This document shows positions 1 to 7,554 of a DNA stretch of 43,066 nt, one piece after another (position 1 is the stretch's first letter; every line of letters starts with the position of its first letter). Under the pieces are notes generated by a model, which saw only the letters and a list, made by a program, of their open reading frames with translations, searched no databases and had not been told where the DNA came from. Both the position numbers and the translations under genes were made by a program. Location of the stretch: contig PMSU01000137.1 in the NCBI GenBank assembly GCA_003168255.1, positions 1-43,066 of the forward strand, in the 5' to 3' direction. The DNA is from Actinomycetota bacterium. Its GTDB lineage: Bacteria > Actinomycetota > Actinomycetes > Streptosporangiales > Streptosporangiaceae.

Positions 1-9
1 CGGGGTCGG

Positions 10-609
10 TTATCGCGGCCAGGCCGGCGAGCGGCCGAGCAGCGAGACGATCCGGTCGAGCGTGCCTGCCCCGGCCGGCACGGCTACGCCGGGCCCGAAC
101 GCGGCGCCGGGCTCGAGCCTGCTCGGACCGTCGGGAACCGCTTCGGCGATCTTGAGCGCGATTGCCAGGACACTCGCGTCGAGGTCAGGCTCCAGGCCGA
201 GAGACCGGGCGACGTCCCAGCTGTGCACCGTGTAGTCGACCAGATGGAAACAGATCGCCTGCCTGCCGGGGAACGTCACGCTGGTAGCGATCTCGGGCAG
301 CGAGAACTCCCTGTCCAGCAACCCGTCCTCGGCGAACGCCGCGATCACCAGGTCGGCGGCCTCGGCGTAGGCCGCCGCCGGATCGCTTGCCAGGGCGGGC
401 GCCTGCCAGACTTCCGGGTCCGCGCCCCCGCCGCGGGCCGCCGCGGCGAAGCCGTGGTGCTGGACGGTCATGTGGGCGAGCAGTTCGCCGAGAGCCCAGG
501 GCGAGCACGGCGTTGGCTTATCGAGATCACCTGCGGTCACCCGGGACACCAGCGCGACGCTCGCCCTGACTGCCTGGCTATCCAGTTCCCTGATGTCGTG
601 GTGCGGCAT
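10..609 (-). CDS. TIGR03086-like / mycothiol-dependent maleylpyruvate isomerase family protein
   Basis: 199 aa, ATG start. The N-terminal helical part has the DinB/MDMPI-like pattern with CSPWALGELLAHM at about residues 35-47, and a second conserved block HLVDYTVHSWDVARSLG near residue 125. In this family histidines from these blocks bind a divalent metal, and members act as putative mycothiol- or metal-dependent enzymes. The exact reaction cannot be read from sequence. The gene is divergent from the MarR gene that starts about 58 bp away, so the pair may share a control region and the MarR protein may regulate it; this is inference. Length is normal for the family (about 190-200 aa). Confidence 0.8.
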   Translation of the reverse strand: MPHHDIRELDSQAVRASVALVSRVTAGDLDKPTPCSPWALGELLAHMTVQHHGFAAAARGGGADPEVWQAPALASDPAAAYAEAADLVIAAFAEDGLLDREFSLPEIATSVTFPGRQAICFHLVDYTVHSWDVARSLGLEPDLDASVLAIALKIAEAVPDGPSRLEPGAAFGPGVAVPAGAGTLDRIVSLLGRSPAWPR

Positions 610-666
610 GTGCGCTCTCCCCGGGTTCGGCTGTCGATCGTATGCATTAGCTTACGGTATGCGAAG
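610..666. promoter_or_regulatory. Divergent promoter region, TIGR03086-like gene / marR
   Basis: A 57-bp gap that is AT-richer than its surroundings lies between two divergent starts. It holds two direct GTATGC copies (near 634 and 657) about 23 bp apart. MarR proteins commonly bind sites between their own gene and a divergent target. No clean inverted repeat was found, so this is only a candidate control region. Confidence 0.3.
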
Positions 667-1152
667 GTGTACTTTATTGCTATCGACGAGAGCACCCCAG
701 GCCGGGATGAGGTCCGACGCAGGGACCTGGCGGCGATGATCGTTCCGCTCGGCCGCAGCCTGATGGCGGCTGAGCTGCCCGTGTTGCGTGCTCACGACCT
801 GTCGATGTGGGGCTACGTGGTCTTGCTGGCCCTGACCGAAGGCCCGACCCGGACCCAGGCAGCCCTCGCTCAGGCGATCGGCGCGGACAAGACCCGCATC
901 ATCGGCGTCCTGGACGAACTACAGGACCGCGGGCTGATCGAGCGGCGGCCGGATCCGGCCGACCGCCGGGCCCACCTGCTCTCGCTCACCCCGCCCGGCC
1001 TGCGACTACGCGAATCGGTCCAGGCCGACATCCAGCGGCGGGAGGAACGGCTGCTTGACCGGCTGCCGCCTGGTGACCGGGCCGCCTTCCTGCGCGCGCT
1101 GCACGCCCTCACCGATCTGCCGCAGGAGGAAATCGCTGACCCGGTTGGGTGA
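667..1152 (+). CDS. MarR family transcriptional regulator
   Basis: About 161 aa from a GTG at 667; an ATG at 736 is an alternative. The open frame extends further upstream, but that part overlaps the divergent gene antisense and is not family-like. The winged helix is clear: QAALAQAIGADKTRIIGVLD is the recognition region and LIERRPDPADRRAHLLSLT is the wing, with the typical DxRR signature. The family consists of dimeric repressors that usually respond to small phenolic or oxidant ligands. No Shine-Dalgarno sequence precedes the GTG, so the message may be leaderless. The end of the gene runs into an 18-bp tandem repeat that supplies the stop codon. Confidence 0.85.
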   Translation: MYFIAIDESTPGRDEVRRRDLAAMIVPLGRSLMAAELPVLRAHDLSMWGYVVLLALTEGPTRTQAALAQAIGADKTRIIGVLDELQDRGLIERRPDPADRRAHLLSLTPPGLRLRESVQADIQRREERLLDRLPPGDRAAFLRALHALTDLPQEEIADPVG

Positions 1153-1212
1153 GCGGGCCCGGTTGGGTGAGCGGGCCCGGCTGGGCGAGCGGGCCCGGCT
1201 GGGCTGGCTGGG
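1141..1212. repeat. 18-bp tandem repeat, about 3.5 copies
   Basis: Units begin at 1141, 1159 and 1177, with a decaying fourth at 1195. The unit is CCGGTTGGGTGAGCGGGC with C/T variation in later copies. The array covers the last codons and stop of the MarR gene and the gap to the convergent rpe stop at 1213. Its TGA triplets close the MarR frame. Confidence 0.85.
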
Positions 1213-1896
1213 TTAGCGGGACCAGGGCGCGCGTGAGGTGGCTCGCTCGGCCTGCTGGCGAAGAGCCTGAACGGCTGCTCCCGGGTCGCCGGCGTCATAG
1301 ACGGCGGAGCCCGCCACGAATACGTCCGCGCCCGCCTCCGCGCAGCGCTCGATCGTTTCCGCGCTCACTCCCCCGTCCACCTGGAGCCAGATCGAGCCAC
1401 CGTGCCTGGCGACCAGCTCGCGGGTGCGGCGCAGCTTGGGCAGCACCATGTCGAGGAAGCTCTGGCCGCCGAATCCGGGCTCGACGGTCATCAGCAGCAG
1501 CATGTCGACCTCGGGCAGCAGGTCTTCGTACGGCTCGATGGCGGTTCCGGGATTGATGCCGAGGCCAGCCCGTGCCCCGGCTGCCCTGATCGCCCGCAGT
1601 GTCCGCACCGGTGCGTGTGCCGCCTCCGCGTGGATCGTGACGTTACGCGCGCCCGCCTCCGCGTACTGCGGTGCCCACCTGTCCGGCTCCTCGATCATCA
1701 GATGGCAGTCGAGCGGCAAGCTGGCGTGCTTGAGCAGCGACTTGACCACGGGAAGGCCGAGCGTGAGATTGGGCACGAAGTGGTTATCCATGACGTCCAC
1801 GTGCAGCCAGTCGGCCACGCTCGCGACGGCGTCGGCCTCGTCGGCCAGCCTGGCGAAGTCGGCCGACAGGATGCTGGGTGAGATCTGAACAGCCAT
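1213..1896 (-). CDS. rpe: Ribulose-phosphate 3-epimerase
   Basis: 227 aa, the usual length for Rpe, which interconverts ribulose 5-phosphate and xylulose 5-phosphate in the pentose phosphate pathway. Family signatures read in order along a TIM barrel: [13 protein letters not shown] (residues 5-17), [16 protein letters not shown] (about 32-47, metal-binding H and D), [10 protein letters not shown] (about 63-72), [12 protein letters not shown] (about 136-147) and VDGGV (about 173-177, catalytic Asp). The ATG at 1896 is the natural start. In many actinobacteria rpe lies directly beside rsmB; here about 21.7 kb separates them. Confidence 0.97.
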   Translation of the reverse strand: MAVQISPSILSADFARLADEADAVASVADWLHVDVMDNHFVPNLTLGLPVVKSLLKHASLPLDCHLMIEEPDRWAPQYAEAGARNVTIHAEAAHAPVRTLRAIRAAGARAGLGINPGTAIEPYEDLLPEVDMLLLMTVEPGFGGQSFLDMVLPKLRRTRELVARHGGSIWLQVDGGVSAETIERCAEAGADVFVAGSAVYDAGDPGAAVQALRQQAERATSRAPWSR

Positions 1897-1929
1897 AGTG
1901 CTAGAGAGTGTAAGCCGATGGCCGGCCGC

Positions 1930-2140
1930 TCATCCCGAACGGGTCGCTGCGGCATGCAGCGCCGCGAGCGCTCCCTCCAGCGGTTTCGGCGACTGCATCG
2001 TCTGGGTCAGCAGGAGGCCGCCGTGCAGGGCGGCGAAAGTGGACAGGGCGAGCATCTCGGGGTCGGCGTCGGCGGCATCTTGGGCTGGTGCGCCGATAAG
2101 CCCGTTTCAGCCGCTGAACCATCGTCGCCCGGCCGGGCCG
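1930..2140 (-). pseudogene. TetR family regulator, C-terminal relic
   Basis: Read on the minus strand, this stretch ends in a TetR-type C-terminal tail: DPEMLALSTFAALHGGLLLT, then QTMQSPKPLEGALAALHAAA and a TGA at 1932-1930. A preceding piece (TMVQRLKRAYRR) lies in another frame, so at least one frameshift separates them, and an in-frame TGA at about 2109 closes the frame upstream. No HTH domain is found further upstream. The relic sits directly in front of rpe. Confidence 0.6.
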
Positions 2141-2450
2141 GGTGAACTCGCGTCACTGTGGTCGTCGAACTCGTACGGGTCGAAGGCTGGATGCCGGAGT
2201 CCCCCCGAACGGGGTCGAACCAGTGTCGCGCACAGCCACGGCGGGCCTCTTTCAGCTAAGTCGGCGGCCGGGGCGAAACTTAGCAGCCAACGCCCGATCA
2301 TCGCAGCTAGACCGCGCTGCACCGGCGGGCTGTATAGCGCAGCGCGGCGGTCCAGATCCGGCAAAAATGGCACATACGCCGTACTTAAATCGGTCGCGGC
2401 GGTTTTGCTGTCGTCTGGTCCTCCGCAGGCACGGTTCGTGCGTCATAGGT

Positions 2451-2464
2451 ATGTGAATTCACAT
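2451..2464. promoter_or_regulatory. Perfect 14-bp palindrome, possible operator
   Basis: ATGTGAATTCACAT is fully self-complementary. It lies about 245 bp upstream of the metallophosphoesterase start. Its spacing does not fit the CRP/GlxR pattern. No cognate regulator can be named. Confidence 0.3.
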
Positions 2465-2534
2465 GGCCCATACTGGCGCTGCGAGGTGTCCGGTCAGCAT
2501 GGTGTCGGCATGGGAGCGGAAGCGGTGACCGACG

Positions 2535-2561
2535 GGGCAGACCGGGCAGACCGGGCAGACC
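2535..2561. repeat. 9-bp tandem repeat, three copies
   Basis: GGGCAGACC is repeated three times exactly in the non-coding gap upstream of the metallophosphoesterase gene. Confidence 0.8.
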
Positions 2562-2709
2562 GGTGCGGATGAAGATCATGGCCGGGGCTGTGGTCACCGT
2601 GATGGCGTCCGCCTGCCGCCGAATCCGGCGCTGGGCCGGGTCCGCTGTTTCCTGACTGTGATTGTGTTCCCTGCCATCGGTGCAGGGCTCAGAGCTGAGA
2701 GGTACTCGC

Positions 2710-4068
2710 ATGATCGAGCAGGCGTTTGACCGGGATTCGGTCGGCCGGTACGTGGAAGCTGTACGCCAGCTCCTCGGTTCCGACGGTTTAAGCGACGCAA
2801 CGGCACGCGCGGCGCAGCAGATTCCAGGTGAAGGCGGCGCCGTGGCCAAGATAAACGCGGCGCTGCCGGGAGTCGATGCGGCCGGGTCCTCATCAGGCGG
2901 GGCACGGGGCGAGCCGGTTCCCTACCTTTCGCGCGACCCGCTGGTCAGCCTCGTGCAGAGCGCCATCGAAAGCGCCCTGCGGGAGCAGGGCGCGGCCGAG
3001 GAGGCACCGCCGGACCGCGGAGTCTGGGCGAGAATCGTGCACACGGTAGAAGCGCTCCTGCACCCCGGGAACTTCTCGCCGTCGGACCCCGACTGGGTCA
3101 TAAAGATCGCGGAGTCCATGCTCGAGCACCTGGCCAGGGGCAACCATCCGTTCAATCCAAGGCCAGCTGAGCACGCTGTCAGCGACTCAGCGCGGCTGGT
3201 CGTGGTCGGAGACTGGGGAACCGGCCTCAAAAGGGCGCAGGCGGTAGCCGCGTACATGGCGGAGGAGGTTGCCGGCGCCCTGGCGCAGGGGCGCCAGGCT
3301 CACGTCATCCACCTTGGCGACGTCTACTACTCCGGGCTGCCCAGTGAAGTCGAGCGGCACGTGCTTGCTTACTGGCCCGTGACGCCCGATCAGGCAAAGG
3401 CCGGGGTGACGTCCTGGTCCCTGAACGGCAACCACGACATGTATAGCGGCGGCTTCGGCTACTTTGAGACGCTGCTCGGCGACCGGCGGTTCGCGGCCCA
3501 GCACTCGGCAGACGGCAAGGCGACAAGCTTCTTCCGGCTCACCTCGCCTTCATGGGACTTTGCGGCGCTCGACACCTCGTGGGATTCCGACGTCTTGTCG
3601 AAAGGGGCCGTCGCGGTGCTCAAGGATCCGCAAGCGGAGTTCGTTGCGTCGGTGGCCGCGGCGTCCGCCAGGAAGCTCGTCCTGCTCAGCCACCACCAAC
3701 TGGTCTCCGTCTACGACCCGGACGACATCGGCCCCGAACTAGCCGGCAAGCTCAGGCCGGTACTAGACAGCGGACGCGTAACCGCGTGGTGGTGGGGACA
3801 TGAGCACCGCTGCATGACCTTCGGACCTGCTGGCGGAGTCCGGTTCCCGCGCTGCCTGGGAAACGGCGGAGTTCCCGTGCTGCAGGCACATGCGATCGAC
3901 GACCCGGTTCCTCCGCCCGGGACATGGGAGATGCGTGAGTACCTGGATTCCGGCGGCGACCACTGGGCGCGCTTCGGATTCGCGGTCCTTGACCTGGACG
4001 GCGATCGGATGGAAGTCCGGTACCGAGATGAAACCGGGGCACTGATCCGGACCGAAGTGATCGAGTGA
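2710..4068 (+). CDS. Calcineurin-like metallophosphoesterase
   Basis: 452 aa. The ATG at 2710 is preceded by GAGAGG at a good distance, so it is preferred to the upstream in-frame ATG at 2662. The five metallophosphoesterase blocks are present in order: VVGDWGTG (about residue 177, where the usual D-x-H first block is altered), HLGDVYYSG (about 214), LNGNHDMYSGG (GNHD, about 254), LLSHHQ (about 345) and WWWGHEH (GHxH, about 378). These residues normally hold a two-metal centre that hydrolyses phosphoester bonds. The first about 160 residues are helical with no recognised domain. There is no signal peptide, so it is likely cytoplasmic. The substrate is unknown. Confidence 0.85.
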   Translation: MIEQAFDRDSVGRYVEAVRQLLGSDGLSDATARAAQQIPGEGGAVAKINAALPGVDAAGSSSGGARGEPVPYLSRDPLVSLVQSAIESALREQGAAEEAPPDRGVWARIVHTVEALLHPGNFSPSDPDWVIKIAESMLEHLARGNHPFNPRPAEHAVSDSARLVVVGDWGTGLKRAQAVAAYMAEEVAGALAQGRQAHVIHLGDVYYSGLPSEVERHVLAYWPVTPDQAKAGVTSWSLNGNHDMYSGGFGYFETLLGDRRFAAQHSADGKATSFFRLTSPSWDFAALDTSWDSDVLSKGAVAVLKDPQAEFVASVAAASARKLVLLSHHQLVSVYDPDDIGPELAGKLRPVLDSGRVTAWWWGHEHRCMTFGPAGGVRFPRCLGNGGVPVLQAHAIDDPVPPPGTWEMREYLDSGGDHWARFGFAVLDLDGDRMEVRYRDETGALIRTEVIE

Positions 4069-4144
4069 CACCCCGCACATGCCGCTGCGGGCGCGCATGC
4101 AGGCGGGACAATCTTGCCGGTGAGGAGCGGAGCTAAGGTGAGTT

Positions 4145-4462
4145 GTGATCACTTGCGTCGTTGAGTACGTGATCGATCCTACGAAGATCGACGCCTTTGA
4201 ACGCTTCGGCCGACGGTGGATCGAACTGGTCAATCTGCATGGCGGCGCGCATCATGGCTACTTCCTGCCGGCCGAAGGGGCCAGCGATAAGGCTCTCGCG
4301 CTATTCAGCTTCCCCAGCCTCGCCGCCTACGAGCAGTACCGGGCGCTGTTTGGCACAGATCCCGACTTCATCGAAGCGGACCGCATCAGGGACGACAGCG
4401 GCTGCGTGCTTCGCTACGAGCGGACTTTCATGCGCCCGGTCCTTTCCGGGCGCCCGGCATAG
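4145..4462 (+). CDS. NIPSNAP-like family protein
   Basis: 105 aa from a GTG at 4145, with AAGGTGAG just upstream. The single ferredoxin-like (dimeric alpha-beta barrel) domain is typical of NIPSNAP proteins: ITCVVEYVIDPTKIDAFERF at the start, HHGYFLPAEGASDKALALFS in the middle, and SLAAYEQYRALFGTDPDF near the end. Length matches the family. Function is poorly known; related small folds often act as monooxygenases or ligand binders. It follows the metallophosphoesterase on the same strand after about 76 bp. Confidence 0.8.
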   Translation: MITCVVEYVIDPTKIDAFERFGRRWIELVNLHGGAHHGYFLPAEGASDKALALFSFPSLAAYEQYRALFGTDPDFIEADRIRDDSGCVLRYERTFMRPVLSGRPA

Positions 4463-5105
4463 CAGGCATCCTGACACCAGAGCGCGGCCCAGGCGAACAT
4501 CGCGGGCCGACGCTCACCATGCGCGCTTCTGCTCCTGGTGGAATGCACCTGGCATGTCCGACGCGCTGGTCAGCGCAGCCCTTGATCATCGGGTACGACA
4601 AGACACTCATCAATTCGATTGCTGCAGCGCGGATCAGCCAAGGTCGCCGGCGCCTGTGCACAGAAGCGGGACAGGGTGCCGGATCCCGGAACACCCGTAG
4701 ATGCTTTGAAATGATCATGGGTCGGGTTTACTCTTCTGCCGCAATGATGATCGTTCTGCGCTGCCGGGTGGCTGTCTCACAATCCGGATGTTGCCAGGCC
4801 GAATGATGAGATCAGACGTTCCCGCGGGAACGTCTGGACAGGCCGCCTGGCGGGGCCATGGGCGGGCGGCCCGAACTCGGCGGAGTTGCCCGGCATGCCT
4901 GTCACCGTGCTGCCCACTCGACAAAGCCGTCCCAGGTGTCATAGCTAGCCTGACGGCCGGGACCGAAGCGGCCGCTGCTGGCGTCTCCGGCGTCGTACAC
5001 CTGGTCGTGCTGAAGATGACGAGCCGGCTGGCGAGGTTTGCCGTGCATGACAGATCTTCGTGCAGGGCCGGCGGGCGGGCGAGTCATCGCGCAGGGATGT
5101 TGCGG
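4463..5105. other. Gap without a convincing gene
   Basis: Several overlapping open frames exist but none has family-like composition. The only distinct structure is the perfect 24-bp palindrome at 4813-4836. A minus-strand frame ending near 4902 reads YDTWDGFVEWAAR at its end and might be the tail of a lost gene, but this is too short to assign. Confidence 0.5.
4813..4836. promoter_or_regulatory. Perfect 24-bp palindrome
   Basis: The left half CAGACGTTCCCG is followed at once by its exact reverse complement CGGGAACGTCTG, with no spacer. With no loop and no T-run it looks more like a protein-binding site than a terminator. It stands alone in a gene-free stretch, so no target gene is obvious. 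Confidence 0.45.
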
Positions 5106-5588
5106 CTACCAGGGCAGGCTGGTACTGGTGGAATGGGTCAGGGTGTCGATGTCTTCCGCCTTGTGGACGTGCCGGGGCGGGGTGGCGAAGGTGGCGTAGG
5201 GCTTGAACCGGATCACGACCCGGTTCTCTTCGCGGCACATGCGCTGGATCTCGGGGAGCTTGGAGGTGGGCATCTTTTCGCCGGCCATCAAGTCGATGAC
5301 CCGGCGCATGACGTCCACGGCCTGCTCGAAGTCCACTTCGAGGGTGGCATCTCCGTAGAGCTGCAGGTAGGTGGGGGGCCACTGCTCATCGAGAACGCAG
5401 AGGCTGACCTTCGGATTTCGCTTAACGGCGAGGGTCTTGGAACGGGCCGCCATGGTCGAGATCAGAAGGTCGTCACCGTCGAGGACGTAGTACACGACGG
5501 TCATGGCGGGCCCGTCGTTTTTCCGGTTGTACCCGAAAATACAGGTCCGGTGCTTCCGCACGAACTCGCGGCGTTCGGAACTATCCAT
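5106..5588 (-). CDS. PPOX class (pyridoxamine 5'-phosphate oxidase-like) flavoprotein
   Basis: 160 aa. The ATG at 5588 is preceded by a strong Shine-Dalgarno (GAGGTGGAG on the coding strand), so it is preferred to longer upstream frames. The split beta-barrel pattern is typical of FMN/F420-binding PPOX proteins: CIFGYNRKNDGPAMTVVYYV (about residues 16-35), DDLLISTMAARSKTLAVKRN (about 39-58), and LQLYGDATLEVDFEQAVDVM (about 76-95). Members reduce or bind F420 or FMN with varied substrates; the substrate here is not predictable. It is divergent from the P450 gene, with about 160 bp between starts. Confidence 0.85.
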   Translation of the reverse strand: MDSSERREFVRKHRTCIFGYNRKNDGPAMTVVYYVLDGDDLLISTMAARSKTLAVKRNPKVSLCVLDEQWPPTYLQLYGDATLEVDFEQAVDVMRRVIDLMAGEKMPTSKLPEIQRMCREENRVVIRFKPYATFATPPRHVHKAEDIDTLTHSTSTSLPW

Positions 5589-5750
5589 GCTCCACCTCTG
5601 GTGTCGTCCGTCGCCAGCATTTGCCCGCCCCTGCCGTCCCCCGGATGTCGGGCGGCGTGAAGACTTCCCGGATTGTTCCATACGGGGGGAGAATCGTGAC
5701 ACTTTAATGATCTCGGAGCAGAATCCGCGGTCCGGGGAGACGGTGACTGC

Positions 5751-7094
5751 ATGGCAATGGTGTCGGATCTGGACCTGCCCGAGCTCGACCTCGGCTCGGG
5801 AGAGCTGGCCGGCGACGGGTATCACCGGCTGCTGGCAGAGCTGGCCGGGCAGGGCGAGCCGGGAGGGCAGCGCGAGCCGGGAGGGCAGCGCGAGCCGGGA
5901 GGGCAGCGCGAGCCGGGAGGGCAGGGCGAGCCGGGAGGGCAGGGCGAGCCGGGAGGGCAGCGCGAGCCGGGAGGCCAGCGCGAGCTGCCGTGGCTCGCGA
6001 AATCGCCGCTGGCGTTCATCGTGCTTGACCGCGCGGCCGGCGAGTTCTTCCTGCGGTCACGGGCGACGGCATTCCCCGGCCGCCAGATCGCCGACCTCTT
6101 CGGCGTCGCCGATGGCCCGCTGCGCGAGCAGATCGACGCCAACATCCTGAATCAGCAGGGGCCGCAGCACCGGCGGCTGCGTGCCCTGGTCGGGCCCGCC
6201 TTCACGCCGCGCGCGGCGGACCGCTGGCGGCCGGCCATGCGCCGCTTCCTGTCGGAGCTATGGAGCGCCATCGCGCCCGGCTCGGGTTCGTGTGAGTTCG
6301 TCGCGGCGATCGCCAAGCCGTACCCGGCGCTGACGATCGCTACCGTGCTGGGCGCGCCGCGCGACGATGCGCCGCGGTTGCACGAGTGGTCGAGCTTGGT
6401 GCAGCGGCAGTTCGACATCCGGGCGCTCACCAACCAGGTGCCGGAAATGGAACGCGCGGTGACTGAGGTCTACGCCTATGTCGAGGAGCTGCTGACCCAG
6501 CGCCGGGACGAACCGGGCGAGGACCTGCTGACATCGCTGCTGGCCGCCGAGGAGGCCGGCGACAGGCTGTCGCATGCCGAGTGCGTGAACCTCGTGCTCA
6601 ACGTCATCGCCGGGGGGATCGACACCACCCAGGCCCAGCTCGGTCATGCGCTGCGGCTGTTTGCCGCGCATCCTGTCCAGTGGGCCGAACTTGGCCGCCG
6701 GCCCGGCGAGCTGGTCGGGCGCGCGGTGGACGAGGTGCTGCGCGCCGAGCCGATCACCCCGTTCACCGCGCGGATCTGCCTCGAGGACGTGGAGCACCGC
6801 GGCGTGATGTTCCCGGCGGGCACGATCGTGGCTGTGTGCGCGGAGCGGGCCAACCGGGAGCAGGACGGTGGCGAGGAGTTCGACATTATTGCTCCGCGTG
6901 ACGGGCGGCTTTTGACCTTCGGGGCCGGCCCGCACTTCTGCCTGGGCGCGAACCTGGCCAGGGCCGAGCTCGAGGAGGCGCTGACGTTCCTCGCTCCGAA
7001 GATGCCGGACCTGGCCGCCGACGGGCCCGCGATGCTGGGCGGCATAGAAGGGATCTACGGGGTCGAGGCGCTGCCGCTGCGCTGGTCGGCGTAG
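5751..7094 (+). CDS. Cytochrome P450 with an N-terminal hexapeptide repeat
   Basis: 447 aa. The ATG at 5751 follows GGGGAG; an ATG at 5757 is also possible. P450 signatures are complete: I-helix AGGIDTTQ (about residue 288), K-helix ExxR in DEVLR (about 327), and haem loop FGAGPHFCLGANLARAE (about 390-406, Cys as axial ligand). It is a soluble bacterial class I type that hydroxylates a small substrate with electrons from a ferredoxin; no ferredoxin gene lies next to it. Residues 33-79 are seven and a half copies of GQ(R/G)EPG, encoded by an 18-bp minisatellite, just before PWLAKSPLAFIVL where the fold normally begins. The insert lies at the edge of the fold and probably spares the active site. 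Confidence 0.95.
   Translation: MAMVSDLDLPELDLGSGELAGDGYHRLLAELAGQGEPGGQREPGGQREPGGQREPGGQGEPGGQGEPGGQREPGGQRELPWLAKSPLAFIVLDRAAGEFFLRSRATAFPGRQIADLFGVADGPLREQIDANILNQQGPQHRRLRALVGPAFTPRAADRWRPAMRRFLSELWSAIAPGSGSCEFVAAIAKPYPALTIATVLGAPRDDAPRLHEWSSLVQRQFDIRALTNQVPEMERAVTEVYAYVEELLTQRRDEPGEDLLTSLLAAEEAGDRLSHAECVNLVLNVIAGGIDTTQAQLGHALRLFAAHPVQWAELGRRPGELVGRAVDEVLRAEPITPFTARICLEDVEHRGVMFPAGTIVAVCAERANREQDGGEEFDIIAPRDGRLLTFGAGPHFCLGANLARAELEEALTFLAPKMPDLAADGPAMLGGIEGIYGVEALPLRWSA
5847..5987 (+). repeat. 18-bp in-frame minisatellite inside the P450 gene
   Basis: Seven full copies and one partial copy of an 18-bp unit (GGGCAGCGCGAGCCGGGA with R/G codon variants) encode GQREPG or GQGEPG. The unit length keeps the frame whatever the copy number. 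Confidence 0.95.
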
Positions 7095-7127
7095 CGGTTG
7101 CTAGCCGGTCGCTTTGCACCGTCGGCG

Positions 7128-7508
7128 TCAGTTGTTCACCGGCGGGTTGGCGTTGGTCCAGTGGGCGGTCCCGAAGAGCTCGAAGGACAACAGCCCGTCG
7201 GGTACCGGCCACGTCTGGCCGGCCGGCAGCTTCAGGTACCGCAGTTCCTGGGCGAGCAGCAGCCCGGTGCCGGGGTTGATGACGAGGCGCTGCCGGCCAC
7301 GCACGACGGGAATGTCGCCTGGTCCGTCCCGCTGGCCGGCAGGGTCTCGTCGCCGCAGTGGGAGTAGCGACCGCTGAGGGCGACCGCGACACCCTGCTGG
7401 CCGCTAGCGTCCCGCATCTGGCCTAGGCTCCGCACACCGGGGAGGCTGGCCAGCATCTGGTAAAGCGCGGACCGGAACGCATCCCCAGCGCCGGCTCGGA
7501 ACTCCCAT
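7128..7508 (-). pseudogene. CU044_5270-like protein, 3' relic with a frameshift
   Basis: On the minus strand, FRSALYQMLASLPGVRSLGQ and the following GVAVAL match the C-terminal domain style of actinobacterial CU044_5270 proteins. Reading then has to shift frame near 7335 to continue as VVRGRQRLVINPGTGLLLAQ, ending in NANPPVNN and a stop at 7130-7128. The N-terminal membrane part is missing; its place is taken by the inverted repeat at 7511-7554. The assignment rests on pattern recall only. Confidence 0.55.
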
Positions 7509-7510
7509 GA

Positions 7511-7554
7511 GCGGGAAGGATCCTGGTCGTTCTAGCGACCAGGATCCTTCCCGC
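7511..7554. terminator. Perfect 19-bp inverted repeat after lysR; dispersed palindrome copy 1
   Basis: Arms 7511-7529 and 7536-7554 are exact reverse complements around a 6-nt loop (TTCTAG). The right arm includes the first base of the lysR stop codon, so it would serve lysR as a terminator-like hairpin, though there is no T-run. The 16-mer CGACCAGGATCCTTCC of the right arm recurs at 18193-18208. Confidence 0.75.

Larger units (their letters stand above)
2141..2709. other. Gap without a recognisable gene
   Basis: No frame here looks like a protein and no tRNA cloverleaf was found. It contains a perfect 14-bp palindrome (2451-2464) and three copies of a 9-bp repeat (2535-2561). An AT-richer segment at about 2360-2400 could hold a promoter, but no boxes can be assigned with confidence. 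Confidence 0.5.

Noticed and set aside
2200..2290. tRNA-like TCGAACC motif
   Set aside because: No acceptor stem, anticodon arm or cloverleaf could be built around it. No tRNA was found anywhere in the window.
2451..2464. CRP/GlxR binding site at the 14-bp palindrome
   Set aside because: CRP-type sites need TGTGA-N6-TCACA; here the half sites are only two bases apart.
4902..5087. Small minus-strand gene ending in YDTWDGFVEWAAR
   Set aside because: Only the last dozen residues look protein-like, with no Shine-Dalgarno or family match.
4788..5660. 290-aa plus-strand open frame
   Set aside because: It is largely antisense to the PPOX gene, whose minus-strand product has clear family motifs and a strong ribosome binding site.
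5847..5987. CRISPR array
   Set aside because: The units are contiguous, 18 bp and coding, with no spacers. The other repeat arrays fail for the same reason.
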